From Meghimatium bilineatum (Eukaryota > Mollusca > Gastropoda > Stylommatophora > Philomycidae): a DNA stretch of 64,000 nucleotides. The stretch spans positions 21,022,173 through 21,086,172 of the forward strand of contig CM067311.1 in the NCBI GenBank assembly GCA_034231615.1, written 5' to 3'. This document shows, piece by piece, positions 51,901 to 54,944 of this stretch. Both the position numbers and the translations under genes were made by a program. Positions within the stretch are counted from its first letter, which is position 1. Every line of letters begins with the position of its first letter. The notes beneath the pieces were generated by a model, which saw nothing but the letters and a program-made list of their open reading frames with translations, was not told the origin of the DNA and ran no database searches.

Positions 51901-53897
51901 AAGTGCAGAAGCCAGGAGTTGTGCAGTTTTGTTCACGTTTTTAATCCTTAGATTTAAGGTTTTTGTGAATTTGTCTGTCAGGTCAGCAAACTTACTCCAG
52001 TTTGCTTTCTTGAAGTTCCATCTGGGTGTGGTTGTAGGGCCAGCAGGGGTATGGTTAATGTCAATGGTGAGTTTGATGGGGCGATGGTCACTTCCACCAA
52101 GCTGCTCCAGCACTTCCCTGTATGTTATTTTCGCTAAGGCGTCTGTTGCAAAGGCTAGGTCAGGGGTTGAGGTGGTGTGCCATCTTCTAGAGTAGAAAGT
52201 TGGGTGGTCTTCAGGTTCATTAAGCAGTTGAAGTTTCACCTCACACTGCCAGTCTTCCACTTCTTCTCCTCTAGTATCTTGTTCTGTATATCCCCAACTC
52301 TGTGAGTGGCTATTGAAGTCACCAATTACAAGACAGTTATCTTTTTCTGTGTTAATTGTGTGTAGAGATAGGCTCTTGTCTTGTGGACAGTAATAGTTAT
52401 ATACTGTGACCTCTTTAGTTGGAAGGGTTAGACAGGTTCCAATGATTTCAGCCTGTTCTTCTGTGTCAACTCGAATTTCAGAGGCAACGATATTGTTTTT
52501 CACAAGTATAAGAACTCCTCCTTTATGTCTTTTTTCTCTATCGTTCCGAAATGTTTGGTATCCTCGGATGTTGAATCTATTGTTGTTTGTGAGGTGTGTT
52601 TCCTGTATGCATGCTATGTCGATTTCCTCTGTGTGTAATCGGTTTGCAAGTGCAGTCTTTTTATTGTACACGCCCTCTGCATTCCACTGCAATATTTTTA
52701 AGTGCTTATTTTTGTCTTTGTCTGCATCATGATCTATATGTGATTTTTTTTTGAACCAGTAGTTTTTTTTCCTCTGATCTCTTTTCCTGGCTCCACAAAT
52801 TGAGACAGAGGTACCACCAGTCGCTGAGGGTGGGTTCCTTCGAGGCTTAGAGCCCGGCACTTCATCCGCCTGACGGGATTCCACAGATAAGCACCAAAAC
52901 GAATCATCTGTAACCTTTTATTTGACATGTGAAGTCATTGCGTGACACTGTGGTTTTCAGCCTTGGCTGGACTATTTTGTACCTTTCAGTCCAGTGTCTC
53001 CGTCTTCCATCTCACTTTTGAGTCAGGATGTGTTTCCCTAGCCCTTATCCATCCAAGGATTGTCCACGGGACAGTGGAGGTTTCATTTTGGAGTTTTCCT
53101 TCTCCTAGACAGCTTGCCTAACAGGGTTAACGAGCACCATCTGCCCGGGGTTTTGAGGTAGAGTTCCCCTCTCCTAGGATAATTTTTTTGTTGCCAGGTA
53201 TTCATTATCCTCCTCTGTGGTTTATTTCTTGTGATCTAAGACACCTCTCACTCAGGGAAGGTGATTTAAGAACATTGCTCTCTCGTTCTAATATCTATAA
53301 TTTCCCATTTACCCTACCCAACCCTCTAACCCTACCTAAACCCTATCCCTACCCCCCTCCCCTCCTCCCTGGCACATTCCTGAAGTGGGGTCAGTGACCC
53401 CACTCCAGCAACCTGAGCTTATAGCGGCTCATATTCGCTTTGATGCTGCCAGTCAATGGACATATGGGGTATTTCAGTGGGGATATCAGCGGCGACTGAT
53501 ATTCCACCCCGTCCTCGTGGTCAGCGACACCGTTTGGTCAGCGGCTGTTTATTTGCCTAGAGGGTTATTCACAACTGGCCTCAAGAGGCTTTTCCACTAT
53601 CCGCCACCTGTGGACGCTCCTGGTAGGGGTCGGTATGCCCCGCAGGATTCTTCTACAGTTAATTGTACATAATTCTGACAGGTTTTATTGCATGAAAATC
53701 ACTTATTGCTGTATGAAATTTATGATGATTTCAGATGACATCTTTGAATCACATTTTTTTAATTTCAGTTCATGGCTCCATTACTTAATTATGTGATCAA
53801 GGCTATTGATATTCATCACAATTATACAGATGTTGTCACGACAAGCTTTGAATTGTTTTCTGAAGTTGTTGTTAAGATGCTACCATTCCTTAATTCT
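3829..53897 (+). CDS. XPO4: Exportin-4 gene, internal 13 exons (partial)
   Basis: Exportin-4 is an importin-beta/karyopherin family HEAT-repeat receptor that works with Ran-GTP; in vertebrates it exports eIF5A and SMAD3 and imports some SOX proteins (family knowledge). Exons: 3829-3985, 4392-4501, 6239-6393, 7375-7549, 11470-11646, 12753-12880, 16256-16404, 22159-22333, 23624-23783, 31977-32146, 35649-35823, 48062-48211, 53769-53897. They sum to 2010 nt, exactly 670 codons, with no internal stop and matching phases at all 12 junctions. Diagnostic peptides in the order of vertebrate XPO4 include LAHYIEGLLHML, YEKLLESW, FNSYMQCHLTAPDG, HWIVLVTG, MWFLERW, ATAFGMDTDG and TLSVWGSEPG. The vertebrate protein is about 1150 residues, so N- and C-terminal exons are missing here. 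Twelve introns (about 0.4 to 12 kb) carry most of the repeats listed below. Confidence 0.95.
4176..4326. mobile_element. hAT-type MITE, 151 bp
   Basis: Terminal inverted repeats CAGTGTTTTTCAAAG and CTTTGAGAAGCACTG bound the element. Flanking 8 bp copies (ttttagag 4168-4175; ctttagag 4327-4334, one mismatch) fit the hAT target-site duplication. No coding capacity. Confidence 0.8.
4392..4501 (+). CDS. XPO4: XPO4 exon B
   Basis: Flanked by tttcag and gtatga. The first two bases complete the codon begun in exon A; it ends on a codon boundary. The core KPPESWRDVLLDRNTLSLFF aligns with the vertebrate KPTESWRETLLDSR segment. Confidence 0.9.
4710..4985 (+). repeat. Degenerate minisatellite
   Basis: About six imperfect copies of a 35-50 bp unit built on the words tgttactgtacattgtaaatc and tgccatactttgcc. 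Confidence 0.6.
5030..5095 (-). repeat. PLE-like hammerhead relic
   Basis: On the minus strand a segment reads cctgaagaaagctttccag then ttgaaacattgtc. It has the layout of a PLE hammerhead (core, stem II, GAAAC) but with CTGAAGA instead of CTGATGA, so it is probably inactive. No PLE coding sequence is recognised beside it. Confidence 0.4.
5665..6160 (-). pseudogene. RTE-like LINE (family F1) 3-prime end
   Basis: Frame 5680-6117 encodes the C-terminal region after RT: YSILMYGSETWTLNKQL, FEMWVYRRIGRTSWKEK, RQIKYFGHIKRHDTL and NLRCGDST. The element ends in a (CAT)n tract at 5667-5681, the short-repeat tail usual for RTE-type LINEs. Strongly similar to the longer copy at 44383-47773. 5-prime truncated. 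Confidence 0.85.
6239..6393 (+). CDS. XPO4: XPO4 exon C
   Basis: Acceptor ttctccag and donor gtacgt. Phase 0 in, two bases out. The peptide contains HHSMQCLVQLASLNG and YLAHYIEGLLHML, very close to vertebrate DSLQCLAQLASLHG and YLAHFIEGLL. The GT at 6394 rather than 6398 is chosen because only it keeps frame with the next exon. Confidence 0.92.
6434..6670 (+). repeat. Dispersed SINE-like repeat, variant 1
   Basis: Shares the ordered words tgtgtcatggtttacagct, gcttctgggtcact, gggatgggaca and ccaaaacctcctta with copies at 22450-22610, 32570-32765, 35325-35575 and 43235-43485 (+) and 23075-23300 and 54945-55190 (-). About 240 bp; no pol III boxes are evident in the shared part. Confidence 0.7.
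7375..7549 (+). CDS. XPO4: XPO4 exon D
   Basis: Acceptor ttttcag and donor gtaagt. One base completes the split codon. The peptide ends FIQTFTSLTCTVGRLAAQEES, matching the vertebrate LTHLTCSFGRSAALEE region, a well conserved part of the helical-repeat array. Confidence 0.92.
7877..8995 (+). mobile_element. TTAA-flanked piggyBac-type non-autonomous element
   Basis: Flanked by TTAA at 7873-7876 and 8996-8999. Ends CCTTTAGG and the complement of CCTTTACG form short terminal inverted repeats of the piggyBac CCYTT type. It contains a G run (8106-8124), a 190 bp tandem duplication and a GC-richer right end. No transposase. The copies at 14462-15181 and 30399-31313 are close relatives. Confidence 0.75.
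8311..8690 (+). repeat. Tandem duplication, 190 bp unit, inside the TTAA element
   Basis: Starts with tataacgtccgtccggtaaa at 8311 and again at 8501. The same two-copy arrangement is in the element at 14462-15181, while the copy at 30399-31313 has one unit. Confidence 0.85.
9205..9525 (+). pseudogene. Family F1 LINE tail
   Basis: Degraded equivalent of the F1 3-prime end (KRHDDTLLKTLL, YKWDGNITRWTG, FRCGDGT in broken frames), ending in a gataatgatgatg tail. A 31 bp unit starting gaaagcagagttgagaggaa is tandemly duplicated at 9327-9388. Confidence 0.7.
9540..9745 (-). repeat. Probable diverged SINE-like repeat, variant 1
   Basis: Contains gtaagaggcaactaagg and a following purine tract, the complement of the 3-prime part of variant 1. 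Poorly conserved. Confidence 0.35.
9975..10235 (+). repeat. tRNA-derived SINE
   Basis: Begins with an A-box-like stretch (gttagcgcactgg) and a degenerate B box (ggtttattcc). It ends cctacggcattaataaatgc, tatgggttactttac and an oligo-T run. The same tail appears as a 3-prime fragment inside the PLE at 28681-28732. Confidence 0.65.
10264..10430 (+). repeat. Minisatellite, about 50 bp unit (left block)
   Basis: Three to four units with the words taatggtaatgatgatatat and ttgtatcattactata. The array resumes at 11341-11440, so the LINE tail and unassigned sequence between were inserted into it. Confidence 0.75.
10431..10779. other. Unassigned stretch within the interrupted minisatellite
   Basis: No recognisable gene or repeat; probably upstream sequence of the LINE insertion. 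Confidence 0.3.
10780..11342 (+). pseudogene. RTE-like LINE 3-prime end with (TTGA)n tail
   Basis: Open frame from about 10780 to 11338: KIKLYRSLVLSIVLYGCESW, FQYKCYRRILRISYREHKTN, RRKLAWFGHVCRHDSL and WTDNIKEWTGLD are the conserved post-RT region of RTE-type LINEs. It ends ttattgattgattgat, a short-repeat tail. The RT core is missing. Confidence 0.85.
11341..11440 (+). repeat. Minisatellite (right block)
   Basis: Two further units of the array at 10264-10430, ending about 30 bp before exon E. Confidence 0.7.
11470..11646 (+). CDS. XPO4: XPO4 exon E
   Basis: Acceptor gtatag and donor gtaagt; exactly 59 codons, phase 0 on both sides. Contains KDDTVFMESYEKLLESW and IFNSYMQCHLTAPDG, the clearest XPO4 signature in the window. 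Confidence 0.95.
11808..12112 (+). repeat. tRNA-derived SINE, about 300 bp
   Basis: A-box-like gtagcctagtgg at 11820 and a perfect-looking B box ggttcgaaacc about 50 bp later fit an internal pol III promoter. It ends in tacctttacctttaccc. A related copy is at 32965-33265. Confidence 0.8.
12113..12400. other. Nothing recognised
   Basis: Short frames only, with no homology apparent. Confidence 0.4.
12400..12495 (-). repeat. tRNA-like SINE head fragment
   Basis: On the minus strand it reads ggctgagaggttagagc (A box) and gagttcgatcc (B box) with tRNA-like spacing. No clean acceptor stem pairing, so I call a SINE or tRNA pseudogene, not a working tRNA. Confidence 0.6.
12753..12880 (+). CDS. XPO4: XPO4 exon F
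   Basis: Acceptor atatttcag and donor gtatgt. Begins with an acidic run (DDSEDIDEIEEDD) followed by FSDQLSCIGTLGRI; vertebrate XPO4 also has an acidic ELQEDDRDQFSDQL stretch here. Ends with two bases of a Lys codon. Confidence 0.94.
12881..14214. other. Intronic sequence with one weak SINE-like segment
   Basis: At about 13265-13345 words of variant 2 (ctgctagatttcc, tgttgtgtcattttatttg) recur on the + strand. The rest has no recognised gene or repeat. Confidence 0.4.
14215..14345 (-). repeat. SINE-like fragment, variant 2
   Basis: Contains cagatgtgtcgggccattgg and ctctggactaattctgctgg, the complement of the copies at 22800-22930 and 35000-35110. Confidence 0.55.
14462..15181 (+). mobile_element. 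TTAA element, left-truncated copy
   Basis: Collinear with 8270-8995, including the duplicated unit (about 185 bp here) and the GC-richer right end ending cataaagg, with TTAA at 15182-15185. The left terminus is missing, so the break near 14460 is a truncation or recombination point. Confidence 0.8.
15182..15479. other. Nothing recognised
   Basis: Short gap between two repeats, with no recognised feature. Confidence 0.4.
15480..15975 (-). pseudogene. Relic of LINE family F2 reverse transcriptase
   Basis: Two overlapping broken frames carry MQNTVSKLLELIIG, FGGYSANREMWGQ and AAAIDLVDAYNRVLF, which match MQNTIGKLLEKIVAWK, GGYRPGKKTW and AAIDLEDAYNRV of the F2 copies at 18125-21318 and 38298-42090. 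Older and heavily decayed. Confidence 0.8.
16256..16404 (+). CDS. XPO4: XPO4 exon G
   Basis: Acceptor tttacag and donor gtaaga. One base completes the Lys codon from exon F. Contains VLEERVSCISNHLHRLQQQR and ends LHWIVLVTG, matching LLEERVTRLHGQL and HWLILVTG. Ends after one base of a Gly codon. Confidence 0.94.
16487..16884 (+). mobile_element. TTAA element, left part
   Basis: Begins CCTTCAGCACACTGAATTAA after TTAA (16483-16486). Its internal words (attattttt, gaaaacgcaataacttttg, tgtgataaaattcttt) match other TTAA elements. It is interrupted at 16885 by the complete element that follows. Confidence 0.6.
16889..17726 (+). mobile_element. Complete TTAA element, 838 bp
   Basis: TTAA at 16885-16888 and 17727-17730; termini CCTTTAGCAC and GTGCTAAAGG are perfect 10 bp inverted repeats. 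Non-coding. The ends match 55428 (CCTTTAGCACGCC), which defines this subfamily. Confidence 0.85.
18125..21318 (+). pseudogene. LINE family F2, copy a, 5-prime truncated
   Basis: Flanked by a 14 bp TSD with one mismatch (18111-18124 and 21319-21332). Order: endonuclease C-terminal half (FCGDFNVKGTSWGN, SAIDLALV, HHGSDHLPC), RT (PLPKPGK, LPQGSPLSPVLFN, YADDILVYRQGR at about 19687-19728), post-RT region, and RNase H (YTDGS at about 20562, SDSMSMIKK, VPGHVGVRGNERAD). Frames break several times, for example at an A9 run near 19018, so it is dead. It ends with a (CTAA)n tail. RNase H after RT suggests an I/Nimb/Ingi-like clade; the exact clade is uncertain. Confidence 0.88.
20786..20989 (+). repeat. 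102 bp in-frame tandem duplication in F2a RNase H
   Basis: Unit starting cttgttcgcgaacagtggat occurs at 20786-20887 and 20888-20989 with one visible difference (gccgtg versus gccttg). It repeats 34 codons containing the RNase H motif VPGHVGVRG. Confidence 0.95.
21640..22040 (+). pseudogene. LINE 3-prime relic
   Basis: Broken frames carry LFNIDWKELTLNKQIRKDT, YWTCT and RLPLQALKWV, in the order of the post-RT region of RTE/CR1-like LINEs (RILNIRW, GHVLRM, LPLQALRW). No RT core. Confidence 0.6.
22100..22140. repeat. (TA)-rich microsatellite
   Basis: Alternating TA tract directly upstream of exon H. Confidence 0.7.
22159..22333 (+). CDS. XPO4: XPO4 exon H
   Basis: Acceptor tggttcag and donor gtgagt. 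Two bases complete the Gly codon. The peptide starts NLLADSAEGETPTVPSTIM and includes KYSIGQAKSVDINLTMKML, parallel to vertebrate YLLADDTQGETPLIPPEIM and YSIKHSSEVDINTTLQIL. It follows a 5.7 kb intron loaded with nested elements. Confidence 0.93.
22450..22610 (+). repeat. SINE-like repeat, variant 1
   Basis: Contains caggatgtagttcagagaac, tgtttacag and catctgattt in family order. Confidence 0.6.
22800..22930 (+). repeat. SINE-like repeat, variant 2
   Basis: Contains gcagggaaatggctctacta, gatttccatcagga and ctcaacacatctgactg, matching 35000-35110. Confidence 0.6.
23056..23300 (-). repeat. SINE-like repeat, variant 1, with flanking G run
   Basis: Complement of the family: ggccatctcatgccatagag, gttggatgtgtcaggct, ctgcaggagtttgag. 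A 16 G run precedes it at 23058-23073. Confidence 0.65.
23624..23783 (+). CDS. XPO4: XPO4 exon I
   Basis: Acceptor aactgcag and donor gtaggt. Completes an Arg codon, then LIAAVFRLCEVENQAAGAKL and TIMWFLERWSDAYVL, matching LLSAILRVSEVES and DIVWFLKRWAKTYLL. Ends on a codon boundary. Confidence 0.94.
23784..24085. other. Intronic stretch with C run
   Basis: No gene recognised; a run of 14 C lies at about 23927-23940. Confidence 0.5.
24087..24340. mobile_element. Probable mariner-type end fragment
   Basis: Begins at a TA with cgaggactgttcaataagtt, resembling terminal repeats of mariner-like elements. The interior resembles a decayed 3-prime coding end on the minus strand. No catalytic domain or opposite terminus seen. 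Confidence 0.4.
24570..25645 (+). pseudogene. piggyBac-type transposase relic, split by a LINE tail
   Basis: Before the insertion (to about 24770): KGHVLFMDNFFSSPGLFKVL and ACGTLHLNHRGVPGAI match the piggyBac DDE region around the second catalytic Asp (DNFFSS) and the GT.R.NRKG.P motif. After it (25190-25645): YSHHMGGV, LLAQRICKWWKKIFFYLI and a Cys-rich tail (CEVCSCRGM) match the third-Asp region, the KWWKKLFF helix and the C-terminal cysteine domain. The Asp expected after MGGV is replaced by a stop. Frameshifted and dead. It may derive from the element that mobilised the TTAA elements here; that link is inference. Confidence 0.75.
24775..25133 (+). pseudogene. RTE-like LINE tail inserted in the piggyBac relic
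   Basis: Reads CYRKILRISWKDKIRNSDII, RLFGHIKRHN, RRRGRPRRRWTDDIKD and FREFIGKTTFWKEYVT in broken frames. It shares its end with fragments at 36395-36830, 42501-42720 and 48225-48826 (family F5). Confidence 0.75.
25911..25950 (-). repeat. Degenerate hammerhead-like segment of PLE
   Basis: On the minus strand: gtctcttgaaaaaggttcaa then gagccgatacgt. The layout is that of a PLE hammerhead, but both core boxes (CTTGAAA for CTGATGA, CGATAC for CGAAAC) have changed. Repeated at 37658-37693 and 61201-61244. Confidence 0.45.
27205..27591 (-). pseudogene. PLE GIY-YIG endonuclease domain, minus arm
   Basis: 128 codons: ILQFPKSHFDIQDSLSC, IICKRCDMKYIGETGRRLAD, FAEHLRDITNHRDSPVANHF. Conserved CxxC, YIGETG and the following Arg are present. 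The RT domain is absent in this arm; a 10 bp gap near 27628 relative to the 62 kb copy marks another lesion. Confidence 0.88.
27936..28322 (+). pseudogene. PLE GIY-YIG endonuclease domain, plus arm
   Basis: Nearly the same 128-residue frame as the minus arm (few substitutions), preceded by about 180 bp of matching upstream coding sequence. RT catalytic motifs are absent. Confidence 0.88.
28681..28732 (+). mobile_element. SINE tail insertion with 11 bp TSD
   Basis: An insert containing ccctacggcattaataaatg and ctatgggttgctttac interrupts the PLE arm. The direct repeat atatgcagttg flanks it (28670-28680 and 28733-28743); the other PLE copies lack the insert. It matches the 3-prime tail of the SINE at 9975-10235. 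Confidence 0.9.
29768..30394 (-). mobile_element. TTAA-element internal sequence, minus orientation
   Basis: Words such as aaaacacccatg, gtctttaccac, cacacgcctctcgtatcac and the 30044-30130 block recur in the elements at 16889 and 55428. The same sequence lies left of the PLE dimer (25720-25790), so the dimer landed inside such an element. Confidence 0.6.
30399..31313 (-). mobile_element. Complete TTAA element, 915 bp
   Basis: TTAA at 30395-30398 and 31314-31317; ends CCTTTAGG and CTAAAGG. It is the reverse complement of the 7877-8995 element, with one copy of the 190 bp unit instead of two. Confidence 0.85.
31318..31696 (-). mobile_element. Right parts of two further TTAA elements
   Basis: Termini gctaaagg followed by TTAA occur at 31566/31567-31570 and 31696/31697-31700. 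With 30399-31313 this gives an apparent nest of three elements, each ending in TTAA. Confidence 0.55.
31977..32146 (+). CDS. XPO4: XPO4 exon J
   Basis: Acceptor attcaag and donor gtatgt. Peptide MSLALATAFGMDTDGVRW, then ITTLSVWGSEPGLTSDTLKL; vertebrate FSTAFGADTEGSQW and NLSVWSSEQDLANDT. The intron before it (8.2 kb) carries the PLE inverted dimer. Ends with two bases of an Arg codon. Confidence 0.95.
32147..32569. other. Intronic stretch, nothing recognised
   Basis: No gene or repeat family assigned. Confidence 0.4.
32570..32765 (+). repeat. SINE-like repeat, variant 1
   Basis: Contains gctgtgatatttgtgcctct, agcatggcttctgggtcact and atgggacag in family order. Confidence 0.65.
32965..33265 (+). 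repeat. tRNA-derived SINE
   Basis: A-box-like catggtaacgcaatgttaag, B-box-like gggttttgaatcc, tail cctttacctttacttt. Related to the copy at 11808-12112. Confidence 0.65.
33550..34030 (+). pseudogene. LINE 3-prime fragment with zinc-knuckle region
   Basis: Broken frames encode a FRLRTGHN-like stretch then GRFQKTEHILQ and CPLYDTTRRNCG, equivalent to FRLQTGHN and AEHILHAC in the LINE at 2594. Non-coding now. Confidence 0.6.
34085..34815 (+). pseudogene. RTE-like LINE 3-prime end with (TGAT)n tail
   Basis: KTEIMVVSKRHTPP, MKYLGTLLTSEGRCSSEIKS, MWFLRRMMKIPWTAKKTNAE and SSFLGHVLRR are the post-RT region. It ends gcacttgattgattgattga. Stops and frameshifts are present. Confidence 0.8.
35000..35110 (+). 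repeat. SINE-like repeat, variant 2
   Basis: Contains agcaaggtaaaggtcctaca, atttctagcaggatgtagtc and ggtccgacacatctgacttc. Confidence 0.65.
35325..35575 (+). repeat. SINE-like repeat, variant 1
   Basis: Contains gcaggaagtagttcagaatg, ctgtgatatctgcatctttc and cccaaaacttccttagtcac, ending about 70 bp before exon K. Confidence 0.7.
35649..35823 (+). CDS. XPO4: XPO4 exon K
   Basis: Acceptor tttgcacag after a T-rich tract; donor gtataa, weaker than the others. Peptide includes LSPDARRQFMKAMVLVG and EEQYWKL, matching LSSPVQRTLMKALVLGG and KQQYW. Ends on a codon boundary. Confidence 0.9.
35824..36153. other. Intronic stretch, nothing recognised
   Basis: No coding or repeat similarity assigned. 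Confidence 0.4.
36395..36830 (-). pseudogene. Family F5 LINE tail
   Basis: Complement of the post-RT region, starting tgacatattctttccagaat and including words for HVKRHNGTER and LRIPWTARTTNQ in broken frames. Similar to 48225-48826. Confidence 0.6.
37449..37807. mobile_element. 359 bp inverted PLE mini-element with TSD
   Basis: A 14 bp perfect TSD (acaagtgatgatga, 37435-37448 and 37808-37821) brackets two inverted PLE-end arms. The left arm has the complete PLE terminus (aaccaaatggtc); the right arm stops at cattttgcttt, nearly the truncation point of the minus arm in the 25.8-29.8 kb dimer. The segment at 37658-37693 is the degenerate hammerhead-like sequence. No coding capacity. Confidence 0.8.
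37849..38297 (-). pseudogene. LINE family F4, 3-prime half (split)
   Basis: Reads TTVLDRSCIPSIDTIMMQTQ, VHMSDHRLPKILLKV and a C-terminal C2H2-type motif CPNCPRTFASQIGLISH, which is typical of some RTE/CR1-like LINE C-termini. It is continuous with 42106-42470 across the F2 copy b insertion. Confidence 0.85.
38298..42090 (+). pseudogene. LINE family F2, copy b, with 5-prime inversion
   Basis: A perfect 15 bp TSD (gtcttgccatctgat, 38283-38297 and 42091-42105) bounds it. The first about 580 bp (38298 to near 38880) is inverted: the minus strand carries a 5-prime UTR and endonuclease start (RVLFWNVAS, DIVALQESRLG). The rest is on the plus strand: endonuclease (FCGDFNAKGSSWGN, HHGSDHLPC), RT (APGPDGIRYDDL, AAIDLEDAYNRV, LPQGSPLSPVLFN, YADDILVYRQGR at about 40558-40593), and RNase H (YTDGS, MEILAVTKAL, VPGHAGVRGNERAD). 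Several frameshifts. Tail (CTAA)n. Confidence 0.9.
40861..41841 (+). pseudogene. F2 copy b post-RT and RNase H frame
   Basis: 326 open codons, the longest intact part of the element. The RNase H third acidic motif, SDSMSMI in copy a, reads SYSMNMI here: the Asp codon is TAC at 41611-41613, so the nuclease should be inactive even if expressed. Confidence 0.88.
42106..42470 (-). pseudogene. LINE family F4, 5-prime part of split copy
   Basis: Frame reads VKRFTYLGSTLLQYANIDDE, GIALPMLIYG-like and CLRKVMNIRWQDK, directly followed in sequence logic by TTVLDRS at 38290. This shows that F2 copy b interrupted it. Confidence 0.85.
42501..42720 (+). pseudogene. Family F5 LINE tail
   Basis: RRKVPGKRTRGRPRLR, TQDIENLLNMTLEAA and RVAVRTMFCEGHIT. 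Begins immediately after the TTAA at 42497-42500. Confidence 0.75.
42763..42829 (+). repeat. 30 bp tandem repeat, 2.3 copies
   Basis: Unit tagatctacagagacagatt begins at 42763 and again at 42793, with a partial third copy. Confidence 0.85.
42830..43234. other. Intronic stretch with a weak tRNA-like SINE head
   Basis: At about 43015-43095 ggctctgtggcggagagata and aggctaaaatcctac resemble A and B boxes. Otherwise nothing is recognised. Confidence 0.35.
43235..43485 (+). repeat. SINE-like repeat, variant 1
   Basis: Contains tgtcaggatgtagtttgaag, tggtttacagcttggatg, ggacaggacagtcaac and aaatctccttaattctctct. Confidence 0.65.
44383..47773 (-). pseudogene. RTE-like LINE family F1, near full length (3391 bp)
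   Basis: A 10 bp TSD gcatacatat (44373-44382 and 47774-47783) flanks it. Reading 5-prime to 3-prime on the minus strand: endonuclease (IRIGTWNVRTLHQSGKLENL at about 47245, ILGIAETRW, MGDMNAKIGKGRHKN at 46829), RT (CGKAAGSDNITADII, FIPLPKKPRAVDCTEYRTIS, EEQFGFRKNKGTR, YVDDT near 45150) and the post-RT region (44394-45044). It ends in a short gat-rich tail. Many stops and frameshifts, so not functional, but all domains are traceable. Confidence 0.88.
45528..46517 (-). pseudogene. F1 LINE frame: linker and RT N-terminal motifs
   Basis: 329 open codons. Residues about 215-329 hold RT motifs 0 to 2 (SDNITADII; PLPKKP; YRTISLMSHLTKILLKII; QFGFRKNKGTR). The catalytic Asp motif lies downstream in broken frames between 45044 and 45528. 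Confidence 0.85.
48062..48211 (+). CDS. XPO4: XPO4 exon L
   Basis: Acceptor ctactgcag and donor gtaaac; exactly 50 codons. Peptide SNHERYLQLVESEGFKSG through LLESLIGIATATQNSIA aligns with the vertebrate RFLRVINQENF to TLEALCGIAEATQ segment. About five residues just before it, present in vertebrates, are absent; a microexon or real length difference is possible. Confidence 0.88.
48225..48826 (-). pseudogene. Family F5 LINE 3-prime fragment
   Basis: LSTNINSSGDCTAEIKRR, PVAIYGCETRTSNKTVAKGI and FKIRCYRRIVCIPWTAKRQ, continuing in broken frames to a catcatcatg tail at 48235. It begins 14 bp after the exon L donor. Confidence 0.8.
48826..51078 (-). pseudogene. LINE F6 with 5-prime UTR and internal RT deletion
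   Basis: Minus strand order: UTR (51078-50730), endonuclease (MHWNAEGVNSKKDGFSKKLE, CCIQETHLS, VCGDFNSHSQSWG, GSDHRPVLLS), linker, RT (SPGIDEISNEMIKN, SYRPISLTSCLCK, QQAGFRK, WIDLQKAFDKVW). Then RT is cut after RARVQVNGKKSRKV and fused in frame to the RNase H end (WIPSHCGIAGNERADQLAKE). The YxDD motif and RNase H first motifs are deleted, so it cannot transpose alone. I/Jockey-type. Confidence 0.85.
51079..53660 (-). pseudogene. LINE F7, 5-prime part: GC-richer UTR, endonuclease and partial RT
   Basis: The long frame 50839-52884 (681 codons) holds a full apurinic-type endonuclease (LQWNAEGVYNKKTALANRL, CIQETHLT, GDFNSHSQSWGY, STPDLAFATD, GSDHRPIKL) and RT up to SPGPDDIPNE, YRPISLTSCVCK and LLNQQAG. 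It then leaves the family near 51078 and reads through the F6 5-prime UTR (about 80 unrelated residues). 52940-53660 is a GC-richer region with C-rich tracts that I take as its 5-prime UTR (inference). Confidence 0.8.
53769..53897 (+). CDS. XPO4: XPO4 exon M (last in window)
   Basis: Acceptor aatttcag and donor gtaagt; 43 codons, phase 0. Peptide FMAPLLNYVIKAIDIHHNY and SFELFSEVVVKMLPFLNS aligns with the vertebrate NFLMDFLTNCIGLMEVY and IIEVFVEVAHKQICYL region. No further exon is recognised between 53898 and 64000. Confidence 0.85.
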
Positions 53898-54214
53898 GTA
53901 AGTAGCTTCATCTTTATTTGTATCATCCAATATTTTATTATCTTCTTTCTGTGATCAGATTCATCTTTATTATCATTTTTTAATGTTTGAAGAACACAGA
54001 ACAATGGCTGCATTGGTCTCCTTGAATGATTTTAAAAAGCGCTCAAAAGGCTTAGATGACTGACTTCATTGTGCTCTGGTTTCCCCAAATGTACTCTGCT
54101 CTTCTCAACAAAACAACACATTGCCTCCTGCCTAGAGAATTACATGTAGCATATAACTTAGTAGCTTCAATGATAATTCATAGGTTTCTCCAAAAATGTA
54201 ATTGTTAATAAGAG
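53898..54214. other. Intronic stretch, nothing recognised
   Basis: No gene or repeat assigned. Confidence 0.4.
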
Positions 54215-54300
54215 ATCATGGCCCGACATTGAACACATGGTCTTTTGAACACAAGGCAAATGGCTTAACCACTACACCACAGAGTAACTATCCTCTCATT
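54215..54300 (-). repeat. tRNA-like SINE head fragment
   Basis: The minus strand reads gtggtgtagtggttaagcc (A box region) and tgttcaatgtcgggc (B-box-like). Not a well folded tRNA. Confidence 0.5.
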
Positions 54301-54944
54301 GATAATTATGTTCTTTAAACTCTTGAAGTAGAAGTTATTCTGAAGCAATTTATTTGACATGCCTGCTAATCTGAATCCTGTAGTCACTATTTCTGATATA
54401 TATTGTATTGTAGCGGCTTTCTTCCGCAATAGGGGAACCAAACATTTGTTTGACTATAAAAATGTATGTAGAACTTTTGAAGTGACCAAAAGAAGTTCTA
54501 TAAAGACTTATTAAAGACCTTACTAAAAGCCTTCAGCATAAAAATGGGAAAATGCTGCATGAAACAAATATGTGACTTTGTAATAAAATAAAAGGTGCAG
54601 CCAATTGTGAAAAATATAATAAATGCAACAGTTCAGTATTGGAAACTTACTAGAAATTTATGGACAGATTTACCATATGAAGCTGGGTTTTTCAAAAATA
54701 AAAACATTGGTGGGCATTAAGTGACTTCAAGGGGTGAGGGAGGAGGGGAAACGAAGTATGGTCAATGGGGCAAGTAAGGAGGGAGGATGGGTGATGTTTT
54801 AAGGGGAAAAAGAGCTTTCGAGAACACTGAACAAATCAAATTGCACACAAAGAAATGTTGAGGCTACTTACTATTTTTTATGAGCAGTAAGCCAAGAGGT
54901 GCAGTTCTGTTGATATTAATTGAACTCTCCGCCAGTATAGTGCC
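54301..54944. other. Intronic stretch, nothing recognised
   Basis: AT-rich with purine-rich patches near 54730-54800; no homology recognised. Confidence 0.4.

Noticed and set aside
53300-53370. C-rich tract with ccctaacc and ccctacc words, telomere-like
   Set aside because: Degenerate, short and inside a GC-richer LINE 5-prime region; not a regular telomere repeat.
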